A stretch of DNA of 64,000 nucleotides, taken from positions 23,419,608 through 23,483,607 of the forward strand of contig NC_088300.1 of the NCBI RefSeq assembly GCF_032854445.1, read 5' to 3'. The position numbers and the translations under genes were made by a program. This DNA is from Liolophura sinensis. Lineage: Eukaryota > Mollusca > Polyplacophora > Chitonida > Chitonidae. Below are positions 45,090-58,399 of this stretch, piece by piece; the stretch's first letter is position 1; each line of letters starts with the position of its first letter. The notes below the pieces were generated by a model. That model was not told where the DNA came from. It saw only the letters and a program-made list of their open reading frames with translations, and did no database searches.

Positions 45090-48000
45090 TCTTATCCTAG
45101 CTTGAGTATGGAGTTAATCGGCAAATCAATCAATCAATAGACCAATCAAATACTGTAAATGTTTATATTGTACTATACACCAATACTCTTTCATAAGTCT
45201 CACCATGCAGTGCCAATAGATGCTGAATATTATGGCGGTAATGTCACATATTTGCCAGTCTGTAAATAAACTTAAGATTATGCTAGCACATACAGATGAG
45301 CATACACTGAAATAACATTAGAAGTTTATGTCAAATAAACATTAAATTTTGAAGCAAAGCGATAAATTTCTTGGTTAATTAGATACCTGCCTTTCATGCT
45401 TTACAACACAAGTATCTTTGCTGAAAAATATATTTTGTATTAATATCTCTCTTTCCCATTGGTGGACATGAATATTTAATTTATTAGGACCTTATCCCAT
45501 CTCAGAGCAGTACGAACACCACTTGAAAAGAGAGACACTGGCGTAGGCAGTTTGAGGAAATTGGCAGTTCTCGGCAGCTCAAGATCGCCGTGAAACACTT
45601 TGGCCTCGTGAGTACCTAATCAGAATCCCAAGCACGGCAAGCACATTAAATGATTATCTTGGTTTTAAAAACAGCTACACAACTTTATAATTCCTCATGT
45701 AAAAAATCAATAACGATTTAATCGGACACAAACGCAGCTTTGTTCTGCTCCATCATCGAATTAGACGTTATGGCTATTGAGAACGCAGGATATAAAGAGT
45801 TCAAATGTTTGATAAGCTTGCAGTCAAAGAAACACTGAAATCAAAATCTAGGCAGTCAACAAGAAAGATATGCAAAGTTAATACGTCGCAGACTGGTTAA
45901 ATTAGCGCAAACAGAATTTAGCATGCTTTTAAGTAGAATTATTTATCCGATCCCCACTCGGTTTGTAATACGCCAAACGTGCTTAGACGGCTGGAACAGC
46001 ATAACCACACCATGCTGGATACTGTTACATGCTGAAATCTACACAACATATAAGCTAGAAACCTTGTCCAGAGAAAGTATTAATACATATAATGAGTGAC
46101 TTAGCCTCATGATTAACGACGTAAGCAGGTGTGAAAATATTTACCTGACATCTGTGACCAAGGAACGAAAGTAAAGTCACCAACAACGAAATTAAGGTGG
46201 ACGCATGTCATCCCCCTTTGGAATATTAAATTGTTAACTTTGTCACCCATAGGTTTCGCCCAGTTCAAGATTGTCGATTTGCAACATTAACTTGTCCGAA
46301 TTCTGCGTAAATGCTTATGAGAAAGCCGATCCAATATACGTCTCTGTTTCAACTGACTCTTTTTTTTTACCTCGTCGTCTTTATATAACTATGTTTATCA
46401 TGTTTACAATTGATCCTTCATCCATTCAATCAAGTTCATGAACCAACCGGCTAGATAAGTTCATCAAACGTTCACTCATCTTAGTAATTCATTAACCCTT
46501 TAAGGCAAGATTCTAATTTAACCATGGAACGATATTCGTCAGTGAACCGCCACAACATCAGAAGAAGCGACCTGCGCACTTATTCATGGATAAATGTTAG
46601 CGATATCAGTTACATGCTTACTACGTCAATGCTGGGTTTACGATCGTGACATTTGAGAGTGTTTACAACATTTTCGGTTTCTCTCGTCTGTGGTGAAATG
46701 TCTGGAAGTTTCAACGATTCTCGTCTTTAACGAATGACAGTATTGTTACGTGACAATTTCAAGTTGTGCTAGAATTTTATTTTTGGGGAAAATTAGTCCA
46801 TATGTTTTTTTTATGAACATTAAAGGGTATTACATCATTCACTGGGTTTATCCCATCACTAAGAGATAATCATTACCAAAATAATTTACACTCTTCATTA
46901 AACACAGCATAAGAAATGAGTCAAAAAATTAATCGAATCACGCATTAAAACTTTCAAGAGCGCCTCTTACGTGTCGCCATCAATTGTTTCAAACTTATTT
47001 TTTATTTTAAATTTAAATTTTTTTTTCTTCCGTGTACGCAACCGCCCTCTAAATGTGTATTCTAGCAGTTTAAAATCTGGCTCTTTACTACGGAAACTTC
47101 ATAAAAATGAAACTTTTCGTTGTAATTTATCGAGAACATCAGAAGAGTCTTCAGGCATCAAATGCCAGTACCGTATTCGCCATTCTCTTTAAATGATTAA
47201 GTGATCATTCTGACGTGATAATATGTGACTCTGTTACTTCGTTTATGGAATTTACACTGATTAAGTGGACTTGATGTGTTTAGGAGGCGTTCGTGTATAT
47301 TCGCGTATGTGTATTAAAGTGTGTATGTCTATGTGTGTATTATATGAGTACAATTTATGTTTTCGATATGTACATTGATGAATCTTGCGTACACATTTAT
47401 ATTCATGTTTTTCTTTTAAAATATAAGTACATCCATTTATTACCTATATGTAAAAGGTATGTACATTAACGTATCTCTTCCTCCAACCATAATGCTGGCC
47501 ACTGTCGTATAAGTGAAATACTCTTGAGCACGACGTAAAAACACCGATCAAATGATATATGTATGTATATATAGGAAAAAATAATAAAACGCCTTCTCAG
47601 TTTTTTAATTGATGTTCATGTGTCTCTCATATACATGTATATGTACATTTTTGCGCCACACACAGACATCCGCCATTGCCCTCCACTGCGATTATTACAA
47701 CATATTCTGTCGATGATACACACAAAACATGTCGGGAGTGAAACTCACAGTCTGACATCAAAAATAGATACAGAACCAAACAATGCGCATTCTGAGTCGT
47801 TTTCATTTACGTTGAAAAAAAAAAAAACGAAGCATTATTAGGATTGTTCTGAAACCCGTAAAATCAGTAGTCACAGCAAAAAGAAATGCACATGTCTTCT
47901 ACATAGTCATTAAATGGTGAAAAAGCCTGTCTGATCAGCGACCGGTGTACTAGTGATTTACAATGACAACGGTAATGGCAAGACCTGTCAGTTGAGAACA

Positions 48001-49735
48001 ATTAACGTTCTTTAACCATGGTCGCCATATTGTTTAAGAACCGAATCTCAACTCTGGCCATAAAGTAAACGGCGCTTGGGGCTAAGTAGTCAGCGCTGTG
48101 ACAAACTGTGTTTCCTATTCATAATTTAGCACTTGAGACAGTTCGGTGAATCGTGTATGGCAATAGGGTTTTGTGGAAGAGCCGCATATCGTTGGCACGG
48201 AAACGCAGATTTGGCTGGGTTCATATGGGATCAGGGACGCTAATTGCATTAAAAGCCATTTCAGTTCTAAGAGTGTATGCCGGTGTTTAATTAGCTTGGT
48301 AATGGTCCCGAAAGAATTGCAGATTAGCCAGTCACTGTTTTAGCCAGGGGCATTATTGGCACATAGGCAATGTGAACTGATTTATGAACATGTTGTTCCT
48401 TTTAAACGGCTAAATGCTTTTTTTCTACGCAAAGAGAATTTCTGATCATGCCCATGATTACAAAGTTGCCATTGAATCAGATGAGTGATTTACTGTCCCT
48501 AATAAACAGAAGATGGATAGATCTGAAAAAAATTATTTTCCTTGTTTTATTGTTGTTTACCGCCATATCTTCAAGAAAGCAATGAATTAGCCATACCGAC
48601 AAAATTGTACATTTTTCTATTTAGAAATGCTCAAAAATATAAGTTTTGTGTTTATTCTTTTTATATTTATGGATCTGGTAGAAATATGCGTATACAAATA
48701 AAGACATGATAAACAAAAATACAGGCGCAAGAGATATGTGGTCTATTATTTAACACATCTTGTAAATGTCTTATGCATATAAACTATAATTCGTTGCTCT
48801 TTCTCTGGATGGAGTAAAAAGAGTGAAAGATCACGACTTAAGGCCACGTAGGCAACATTTCAACCATTTCGGGGCGATATAGTAGAAAGAAATCCTCACC
48901 GTAATTAGTTCTCCTCAGCTGAATAGCGTAAAATTCACAAATACCATTTTTGTCACCTCATTTGCAAATTTGTCCTTATCTTGTTTTTCTCGTCCATTCC
49001 CACTGAAAACGACAAATGTTGTGAGCAAACCAGGTACTTTGCTGTAACAGTCCTGTTTTCTAAGGCTTGTTGTCTCCAAAATGTCAGACTGTCACTGTTT
49101 CTCTTCTACCATTTCAGCTGAGCAAATTTATGTGAACCAGTAACAGCTGTGACCTTTACTGATATAAATTAAGCAACATTTTCACTTAAATCTTGGCATT
49201 ACGTTTAGGGTTGTATAAAACCACCAATGAAGCTCACGTTCGGTGCCTAGTCCTCGTAGGCGCCCACAACACCCCATTAATCATGACAGGCCAAAAACAT
49301 CTTCTTCACATTTTCCAATATTTCTTTCACGTTCCACAGAATATTAACAGCTAATGCCATGTTGCAAAAGCACCAGAAAATGTTATGTCTTTAGTTATAT
49401 ACTTGTACTGTGATAATTCGTACATTAACATCGTCCTGATGCTTTTCAATAATCATCTGGACAGACGCCAAACTTTCATCCTGATGTTAATACAAAAATG
49501 TTATTCTCTCATTCAGGGAAATCCTTACCCTATATAAAGAGATAAAGGGCTACTTAAGAATTTCATTTCTTTTATTGTTCTACTCGTCAGTATTCAGAGC
49601 AAAAATAATCTAAGTGCTTCAGAGGCATTTTCAGACAACAAGACAAATGAAGAATTATTCTGCAAAAAGAATTATTTTCTTCATCGTTGTAGGGAAGGGG
49701 TCAATACGTGCCGCAAGGGTCTTGTCAGAGGCATA
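45090..49735. other. Gene-free AT-rich stretch
   Basis: Only a SINE 3' fragment near 47.5 kb and scattered TG-rich sequence (47290-47345, GTGTGTATGTCTATGTGTGT) were seen. No exon or RNA gene recognised. Confidence 0.5.
47481..47548 (+). mobile_element. SINE 3' end fragment
   Basis: CCATAATGCTGGCCACTGTC, GTATAAGTGAAATACTCTTG and CGTAAAAACACCGATCAAAT. Only the last about 70 nt remain. Confidence 0.7.
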
Positions 49736-49739
49736 TTAG

Positions 49740-49913
49740 AGTCGAATCCTGTGAATGACAGAGTCGAATTGTGAATGATAGAGTCGAATCCTGTGAATGA
49801 TAGAGTCGAATCTCGTGAATGATAGAGTCGAATCCTGTGAATGATGGAGTCGAATCCCGTTAATGATAGAGTCGAATCCTGTGAATGATAGAGTCGAACC
49901 CTGTGAATGATTT
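49740..49913. repeat. 22-bp minisatellite, eight copies
   Basis: Unit AGTCGAATCCTGTGAATGAT plus AG. The second copy is 20 bp and the others differ by one to three bases. The minus-strand ORF across it is a by-product of the repeat. Confidence 0.95.
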
Positions 49914-50669
49914 TAAAAATCGTACAGACCCTGACGCTTCCTTGCACATGGCTCAGCTTAACGACATATTTCAAATACTGGTTTGAACACTGCATGGTAG
50001 GCTAATTCATAGTGACTGGTGTCTTCCATATGTTGTTCCGGTAAGCCAGCTCTTTATTTCCATTGTTAGATGACCTTCCATTACGGAAAATGGAGATAAA
50101 CTACACAAAGAAGTGTAAATTACAGAGAAAACACACCGTTTTCCCCTTTAACGTTGCAATTGTTGCGTACTGGCAATGTGTTTTATGTGTTTTTTAACAC
50201 ACAAACGTGCGACGTACTCTATAAAAAGGAACATTTAGTTTTGGACTGCATTATGAAAAGCGAAAAGGGATTTTACAAGTTTCCATTAACGGAACACTTT
50301 TTTGATATGACTAAAAATGTGATGAAAGTTTAAAGACACAAAGAAAATATGAAATTGATGTGTGTACCGAGGACATGTACAAGTATATGTGGGGTATTTT
50401 TATAACATTTGTGAAAATTGTTGATAAGGAATTCTTATGATATTAATGCCTGAAGGTAATCTAATACAGCCAGATTAGCACAAAAACACCGAATCACTTA
50501 TATTCTACCCACAATACTGTCCACTCGACAGACGACGGAGAATATAATCTTCAGATTCAACATTAGTTTATTAGGCCAATGTAGACAAGCCAGTAAAGGT
50601 GTGAAATCATGACTAATTTCCGTCAAAAACTTCTTGATCCAGATTATAGAAATACAGTTGCTTCAGGGA

Positions 50670-50850
50670 CTAGGCGTAGGGTTTGGGGGTAGTGAGTAAG
50701 TTGTTACTATTTAAGCATGTACGCGAACAATTACAGTATAACAATAGGCCAGGTTTCACCAATTATACGTGTGACCGTTTGTCAGCTATCACAATGACGT
50801 CGATATTGTACTTTCCATGCTGTATCTAGGGTATTACTTATCTTTGTAAG
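50670..50850 (+). repeat. Dispersed repeat X, 3' part
   Basis: GTTGTTACTATTTAAGCATG, AGGTTTCACCAATTATACGT and CCGTTTGTCAGCTATCACAA followed by TGACGTCGAT. Confidence 0.7.
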
Positions 50851-53435
50851 TAATATCAAACACAGGGAAATATCTCAAGTTCATCAGGTATACCGGATTC
50901 GAACGCAAGGCATTCACCCCCACATGATAAGCATTTGGCTGATTCCTCAACCTGAACTGGTGTTAAGCCAGTCTGCTTACGTTCGTTACTACATAGGTCA
51001 GTGAACAAAGAGTCGACCCACGCACGGAGTATACCCGTACATCATTTCCTGAAGGGGAAATAGCCCTATTAGATTTCCCAGGCCGGAGGTTATCCGAAAG
51101 TGTGGAAGAAAACATGAACAATTTGTGAATGCTCAAGTACAAACTCAGCGTAAGATGTCACTTTCAAGGCAAAAGAATATCGGCATGAGGCTGGTTTTAC
51201 ACTGTGCTACTTAACAATTCGCCTGTTAGCCAGATTCTCTTAATTGTTTAGCGGGTCATAAATATTCCAGTCTGCAGGCCTGTTTAGAGAAGAGAGAACC
51301 TTTGTTGATACTGCCCAACCCTAAAAGAGCGGAAACGACAACCTCGACTGCAGCGCTACTCTCTCATCTATTGCTAACAACAGATTTCTGCATAGAGCGC
51401 GAATCTAAGTGGAAGTTCATTCATCATTTGAATGTACATAAAAAGCATTTACGCTACAGTGACTGCGTTTTCTTCTCTCCACATCTTGTTCTTGAGCATG
51501 TGCTCCTTAGACCATATTGAATAAAAGAACACAGTCTGCTCCGAGTCGATAACTGTTATTTGTTAAGGCACCAATTAAATGATTTGCTAAAGAAACAAAC
51601 GCAGTAGGATATTATAAATAAACGGGACAGCTTGAACGGCTGGCACTGTCTCCTACACGCAGATATAAAGGAGCTGTAGTTTATTCGCCAAATCCAGATG
51701 TAAATGTGTTTGATAGCAAAATGCATGAAATAACCCACTTCTCAATGTATACATCCATTCCAGTTGTGTTAAGGAGTTCTTGGGCGCGTGTTTTTTTTTT
51801 CAGAAACAGAAATGACTAAGGCAAAGTTCGAATCAATGGTAAAATCAAGAGTTAAATTCTAAACAAGTCAGCTCAGTATTATAGCATAGTATACTGGGAT
51901 ACCTCGTGTATGAAGAGACAATTTGTTATTCATATGAAATATCAGCCGAAAAAAAGAAAATGTTTTTAACATTCTTGGGCAAGGATTCTTCCGCATTCAC
52001 TGTTCATCGGTACCTTAGCAGCAAAGTGATCGACGTCGCCTGCTCGTAGGACTGTTTTACATTTGCTGAAGACCGCTTGTCTTGCTTCAAGTAAGTCACA
52101 TGTAATTTACCCCAGACACTCCGTTTCCACGGCGCATAAAACTGACGGCTATGAAATATGACTGAATATGACGTTGAACAACAATCCATCAAACAATCAA
52201 TGAATGTTCATAAAACAGGAACTATGAAAAAAACCTAACAGCTCGGTGAAGGGCGCATATCCAGAAATTGCATGCCCAAACACAAAACCATCAGCCGTGT
52301 ATCCTTGAGCTAAACAAAAAAAACTCAGACTGATTAATAAAGTGGTTTAAATAAACCAGTATTGGCTGGACCAGGTGAACCTTAGCAAGGGTCTCAATTA
52401 CAATGCCTTGAAAAAAAATCCTTCACGAATGCTGATAATAAACTCCAACCTGAGCTAAACAAGAAACGCCTGTCCGAGTAACAATACGAGGCAAGTCGCC
52501 AATTCGTTAAAAAGCCCTATATGCCTTGAGGACAATTAAGCTGAAGAATATCTCATTATGCGGAAAACAAAAAAAATGGCAAAAGGAGGAATAGTGCAAC
52601 TAAAAGGCATTAAAATCTTCCCAAATCTTGTTCAAATTTCATTTTAAGAATTTGATTTCCTACACTGGCCGCGAGGAAAGATTATAATGTGCTGTGATTA
52701 AATTACAGTATATTTTTTTATCTGGCGTCGTCAAATGTCGTCAATGTGGAGCTCCTACCATGACGTATTTGACAGGAGACTGCTTAGAGGCAATCTTTCC
52801 TATTGGGACTACGCGTTCCTCCGGACAGATAAGCAGACATAATACTTCATTGTGTACTTTCACTCCTCTTAACATTTTGTTTAATTGCTCATTAGCATAA
52901 TGGCGTCGATTCAAAAAGAAAAACATCGAACGCAGAAAATACATTTTTTTGGTCATTTGGTAAATGATTACAACTGAATAAATGATTAAATGCGGACACA
53001 AAGACCTTCCCTCAAAGATGGAGTGTATGTGGCCTCTATCGAATTTCACGTGAGACAAACTAGATACCATGCCTTACGGCTGCTGTAAACTGAATGCTGA
53101 TTGCCATCGAAGGTATCGATAACATTGCATCGCGACTAGGGAAATGCCCCTGTCTGCGCCTGAGATTGGATCAACACGTCGAGTGTCCGTCTCAACCGTG
53201 GAGCCACGACTCGACTCGACGACTGATTTATTTATGGAATGAAAGTCCTTCAGAGTCGTTCTCAAACTTAATGAAGACGTTCATGTAAATAGGTGTACTA
53301 CCGCACTTCTTCATGTATACGACAAGCGTAGACATTTTACGATTTATCACAGTCGGGCCACAGTAACCCAAGGCCTTGTTTGTCATTTTGTCCTTATGTT
53401 ATCGTCATGTACTTGTGTGGCCTCTTCGTCATAAT
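50850..53435. other. Gene-free stretch
   Basis: A degraded tRNA-like sequence lies on the minus strand near 50880-50960 (GCGTTCGAATCCGGTATACC). The remaining ORFs (51302, 52004, 52694, 53074) show no motif. Confidence 0.5.
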
Positions 53436-53439
53436 GGCG

Positions 53440-53700
53440 TTAGCGGCATTTTGAGTATTCTAGCCCTGTGACATCTAATAAATTGCAATTAAAACCACTC
53501 CATTCTGTTCAAGCCATGGTGTTGTTGGGAGTGTGTATGTTTCTACTTCTTAAGCATTTACTTGAACAGTTAGAATAACTATTATCTGAGGTAAATTGAC
53601 ATGAGTGCGAGCCGGTTAAACTGGGATCATTTGCCAACTATCACATTGTCGTCGGTTCTCTGCTTTTTCTTTTTATGCTGTTGTCTTTGCTAGTTTTGGT
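53440..53700 (+). repeat. Dispersed repeat X, longest copy
   Basis: CATTTTGAGTATTCTAGCCC, ACATCTAATAAATTGCAATT, ATTCTGTTCAAGCCATGGTG, TTCTTAAGCATTTACTTGAA, TCATTTGCCAACTATCACAT and TCTTTTTATGCTGTTG. It carries all blocks found singly elsewhere and so best shows the element's extent (about 260-300 bp). No open frame or tRNA head is visible. Confidence 0.75.
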
Positions 53701-53704
53701 TATT

Positions 53705-56700
53705 ATGGTCAGCTACCGCTTCTACAAAATGTACATAGCAGGTATTTAGCAACAACCATAGTTACCTAAAACACCTAGTTCTGGCTGCCATGATACATGA
53801 TTGCATCTACCTAACGTTCGTATAGTGTGGGAATTTAACTCCAAAACATTACCAAATCGTCCAAAGAAAAAGCGGCGTGTACATTAAAGCTTGTCTAATG
53901 TTTACAAACTCCAGTTGAGCGTGCAATGCCCAGGATATTGGCCCCAACCAGTCTTCAAAAAAATACCAAGGTTTCGTCCCAGGCCGATTTTATTACGAAA
54001 GGGATAATTTCAGTTCTGTAAATTCACCGTGTTTGGACAGTAATATAGCAGAACATTTTGCATATGGGGCATACATAGCTGCATTTGTTAGATGCTGTGT
54101 AAACTGTGGTAATTTCAATATATGTCTATCTGTCACAATTTATTCTGTGAACAGTTGCAGTCAAAACGCACCTAAGATACTTACATACATATATGCATTG
54201 GGCATGGAGATCATCAACGAGCCTGAGATTTGAATTGGATGCTATGACTAGAACAACGACTTTCTCGCCTGCATCATTGAAAACATCTCTTTCATGTTAC
54301 GACCTATGTTCTTACATATTCCTCGATGTTTTAGGTTGCCTTGCAAATGGGGTTTGCCTTGTAGACCTTCGTGGTCCACGATTGGTATACGAATGTCGAA
54401 CTTGAAGCTTTGATCCAGCATGTAAACAGAAGATTGTCGATTTTGCCGAAACATGAGAGTCTCAAAAACCGTAGAGAATCATTAAAAACGAGTTCGTATT
54501 TTCCATAACGTTTCTTGAAAGTACCAAAGCTGGATCATTCAAACAGTAAATGAAAGGTATTCTCTATCGACCCATTTGGTATCAGTCTTGACATCAAAAT
54601 GGTACAACAATCAGTGAAAAGTCTCAAAACAAGCAAATTAAGTCTCTGAATGTGCACATGCCCGATGTGACATCTGCATGCAATTATCTTGGACCAAACG
54701 GTGGCTACATGTACAAGGGCATTTCTAGTTAACAATGAATCCCCTTGGAGCGCGTGTTCCGCTTTCTGCACTCGCTTTACATAATTGCCACCAACAATCA
54801 AGCTTGACCTTTTGAATTTGTGAGACGAATGTTTAGGCTTGCTTAGGCTTCTCCTGACCAGTGGTGCGGATCTACTTAATCCGCATTCATCAACAAAACC
54901 GTTTTAAGTGTTGGGCAAAATTATATTGTGCATACCTCAGATAAAGAGAATGCGTATGTATAAGGTATTAAGGGAAACAAAGGTTTTATGACATCACTTC
55001 CTACCTCATTACACTGACCTTAGTGACCTCCGCAATGTTCAAGATTTCTGTACAAAATTACATCGTGGTGGCAGTGATGCAAAGTGAACACAAAAAGTAG
55101 TGCATGGACTGTAAGGAGTATTGTCAACAACACCAAATGCAATTTCTAAATAACTCGTCATATAAACTGACATTAAACGGGACATTTACCAGCAATGAGT
55201 CAAATAATTATACTATTATCACAAAGACAAGAGTTAATGGCAGTTTCAAATGATAGCTAAAAGATACATGTGATGGACAACGATGTGGAGTCATAATGTC
55301 TGTCTTAACGCGTATAAGGTATGATAGCTGCCAGGTCGAATACGGACCGTTAGACGGGTTTCATTTCATTACATTAACACAAATGAGAATTTGAGTGGCT
55401 CGTAACTCTGCACGCTCACGAAGAATACCACTAGATTTTAAATTAGACACAAAAACTCTGATGAGAGTGACATCCATGAATGTTGCACTGTCATTTTATA
55501 TCCTAAAAATCGAAGTGAAAATACTTCTTCAGGTTTATTCTGGCGGTAAATTTTTGTGTTACTCAGTCTGCTGGGGAAAAGATTTTAATTCTACCAGGCA
55601 ACTCACATGGGTTTTAGAATACCACAAGAACACTATCTGATGAAAATTAAAAGCAACAGAATGCATATATGTTTTTTGTTTGGTTTTTTTTTCTTCAAAA
55701 GGCTTCTTGTAATGGTTTTAGTTCGGTCCCGAAATGGAACTTTTGCCACTTCCTTAACGAATGCCTGCCATCATGACAGGCCTCAACTTGTGCATGTCAC
55801 GTCGAGATTGCTATAGTCAGATTGCAAGCAAAATATTTGATTATTAATTAAGCTAAGGGTATGGAATTTGTCCTCCTCGTTTGAACAAAAACGAAAAAAG
55901 ACGCGAATGTAGCCATTTTCATGTTGGTGGCTTTTTAATGATATGATGTACACATTTGCAGTGGAATATTTCTCTTGAGAGTTCATGGTGGTTGTCAGAC
56001 TGACGGATGGTAATTAGGTGTTTTGATACTTGCACGGTATAAAAAGGCTTCAGTGAGGTATGTTATTGATTGCACTTATTAGATTTCCAAGGTGAAAGCC
56101 TGTTCTTCTCGTTCGAATTATTCTTCTTCTTAGAATTCGCTTTTAATGACTTTTTTCCACAAAACTGCAAATTACAACTTACACTGTTGATTATCAAATT
56201 CGAGCAATTGGGTCCCCGAAGATTTGGCTATGAACTGAAATGTGAGGGAGCATTGATTGGATAATACTTCCACAAATTTACTACATGAATAGAAAGTAAA
56301 TAAATGCACTCGTGTAAAATAAAAGGTATTTATTTGATATAGTTTGGACTTATTTACTTATTTAAACTGTGTTTTACTCCAAGCTCAATAATTTTTCACT
56401 TACACGACGGCGGCCAGCATTATGTCGATGGGAATCGGGAAGAGCGCGTGGGAATCCTACGACCATCGATCAGTTGCTGGAGGATTTTTCCACGTACGAA
56501 ATGAGAGGAAGTAGTTTGGATTGCTGAAGACGATTCCCGTTTGCTTTTTCGTTTTTAAGTTTGTGACCGGAAATTGGTGCCGTTATACAGTTGGATATGC
56601 ATGACATCGAGGAATCATGTTGTCTTCCTTTCACGTGAAAGTTGTGCAGCTTTTATGATAAATTCAGAACACATGCCTATACAGAGTAAGTGAAATGACT

Positions 56701-57160
56701 ACAGACACTAAGTACACGTGCGGTGTACATGCTGTGTTTAAAGCGCATAGCAGCCTTCTAAGGCAACCGAGAACGAACTCAGTTCCCTGCGGCAACTGCT
56801 ATTATATATCATGTTCAACTACCGAAATTGTTGTAACCGTTGTCTCATCCGTTATTATGTTTATATCAGTTAGTAGGAGAATGTCGTCAATTCAACCAAA
56901 CACCATCAAGTTGACAGCAGTTATATAAAACAACGTGTATATTAAAATACCAGCTTCCTCTACGACTGACGCAGACAAAAACTGATCTGTACTCAAGCAG
57001 GAACTGAAAATCATTCGTGAAGACCGCTTGAAAGCCGTAAAAGCTTCCGTTTTGTTACATGTATCATAAACAATATCATATTAGTTGAGCTGCCATGTAT
57101 CATAATATAGAAGATTACAGCATAAAGAGGAAAAATAGAGCAGCGATGAAAAGTTTATAG
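53705..57160. other. Gene-free stretch apart from one SINE fragment
   Basis: Overlapping ORFs on both strands at 54193-54801 look gene-like by length, but neither strand gives a recognised domain or clear splice sites. No other structure was seen. Confidence 0.4.
56351..56520 (-). mobile_element. SINE fragment, reverse
   Basis: Plus strand TTTACTTATTTAAACTGTGT, ACACGACGGCGGCCAGCATT and TCCTACGACCATCGATCAGT are the reverse of the tail and body. The tRNA-like head is missing. Confidence 0.7.
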
Positions 57161-57164
57161 TCGG

Positions 57165-57360
57165 CAAATGGCCACAGGTAACAAGCGAAGCACGGCCTCA
57201 TGTGAATCTACCTTAGTCAGGATCCTACACCAACCATTCATGCAACCTAAACGTCCCCTAGCACCATGGCTTAAACAGAATTGGGCGAACATGCAGCGAC
57301 GTTAATTTCAATTTATTAGGCGTCACTGTTCTAGAACTACCGGCACTCAAATGTTTCGTT
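57165..57360 (-). repeat. Dispersed repeat X, reverse copy
   Basis: Plus strand AGTCGGCAAATGGCCACAGG, AGCACCATGGCTTAAACAGA, AATTTATTAGGCGTCACTGT and TCTAGAACTACCGGCACTCA run in reversed block order. Confidence 0.65.
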
Positions 57361-58314
57361 ATCGTTACATATAATACAGAATAAACAAGGTTTAATGCCG
57401 GTATCCTGTATGGTAAACTTCCGTCTTGGAGACAAATATCATGAATAATGCTTATGCTGGTGTTTCGATGAATCTATCATAATCAAAGCTTAATGGCGTA
57501 ATGTTATGAAGGCCGGGTGGCTGCTTGTTTCATGTATAATAAATAAGTTAAAGCTTCATAGAAAATGTTACGGGCCTGAGTAAAGGCCTGAGCTCACCTA
57601 TGTGGCTGGTTAAACAGGTAGCTATCACTTGGGCGAGCAGCAGTATTATATCGCTTTGTTGTTTTAACACTATTATCATTATCAGAATACTGCCTGAAGG
57701 AGGCCCATAAAATAATAACTCCGTTTAAAAAAACAAACCAAAATGGCTGTAAACAGGGATGTCCAACGAGTGACCTTGTCGTATCAAATTTATTAAATGA
57801 ATTTTTACATTCACAGCTATACAATTAAAACTGAACAGAAAGATAATTGTTTTCAGTTTACGAACATAACTGTCAAACGAAAACTTCGAACAGTCACGAG
57901 AAAATCGGTGACGACGACACAAGTGCGCAGTGTGCATGTCTACGTGTGTGAGAACGCCAGCTGAAATACACCTAAACCTAGAAATGAATCTGATAAAAGG
58001 AATTTCCAAAGTATCTATGAAAATGCAGTCGACGTATCTTGGACGTCTCGGCTCAATGCACACGACAAAGTCACGTAGTAAAACAAAGTAGTTTGACGCG
58101 TGTGTAGTTTTTGAATGGCCGATCTTTACCAAGTAGATACAAGTAGCTCTCAACATTGTTGACGAAAGACGGGACACGATATTTATCCCGACCTGTTTAT
58201 CCCATGTTCTGGGTCACACTTATGGAATAAACGTTGATGTATTACATTAATATTTATACAAACATATAAAAAATCTATGGATACTGAAAATATAAGATAT
58301 AAGACTATAATATA

Positions 58315-58395
58315 GACAGCAAAACCAGAAGAGAGACGACAGTGTGATAGATGGCAAATGGTCCCTTGTAAGCTGTGAAATACGATCTCTTGTAA
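58315..58395 (-). repeat. Dispersed repeat X, short reverse piece
   Basis: GACAGTGTGATAGATGGCAA followed by ATGGTCCCTTGTAAGCTGTG and AAATACG, the core block only. Confidence 0.5.
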
Positions 58396-58399
58396 ATTA

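Noticed and set aside
49681-49995. 104-codon minus ORF with repeated residues
   Set aside because: The repeats come from the 22-bp minisatellite, and there is no independent coding sign.
57725-58177. 150-codon minus ORF as a gene
   Set aside because: No domain, no splice signals, composition of random AT-rich sequence, and another ORF overlaps it in a different frame.
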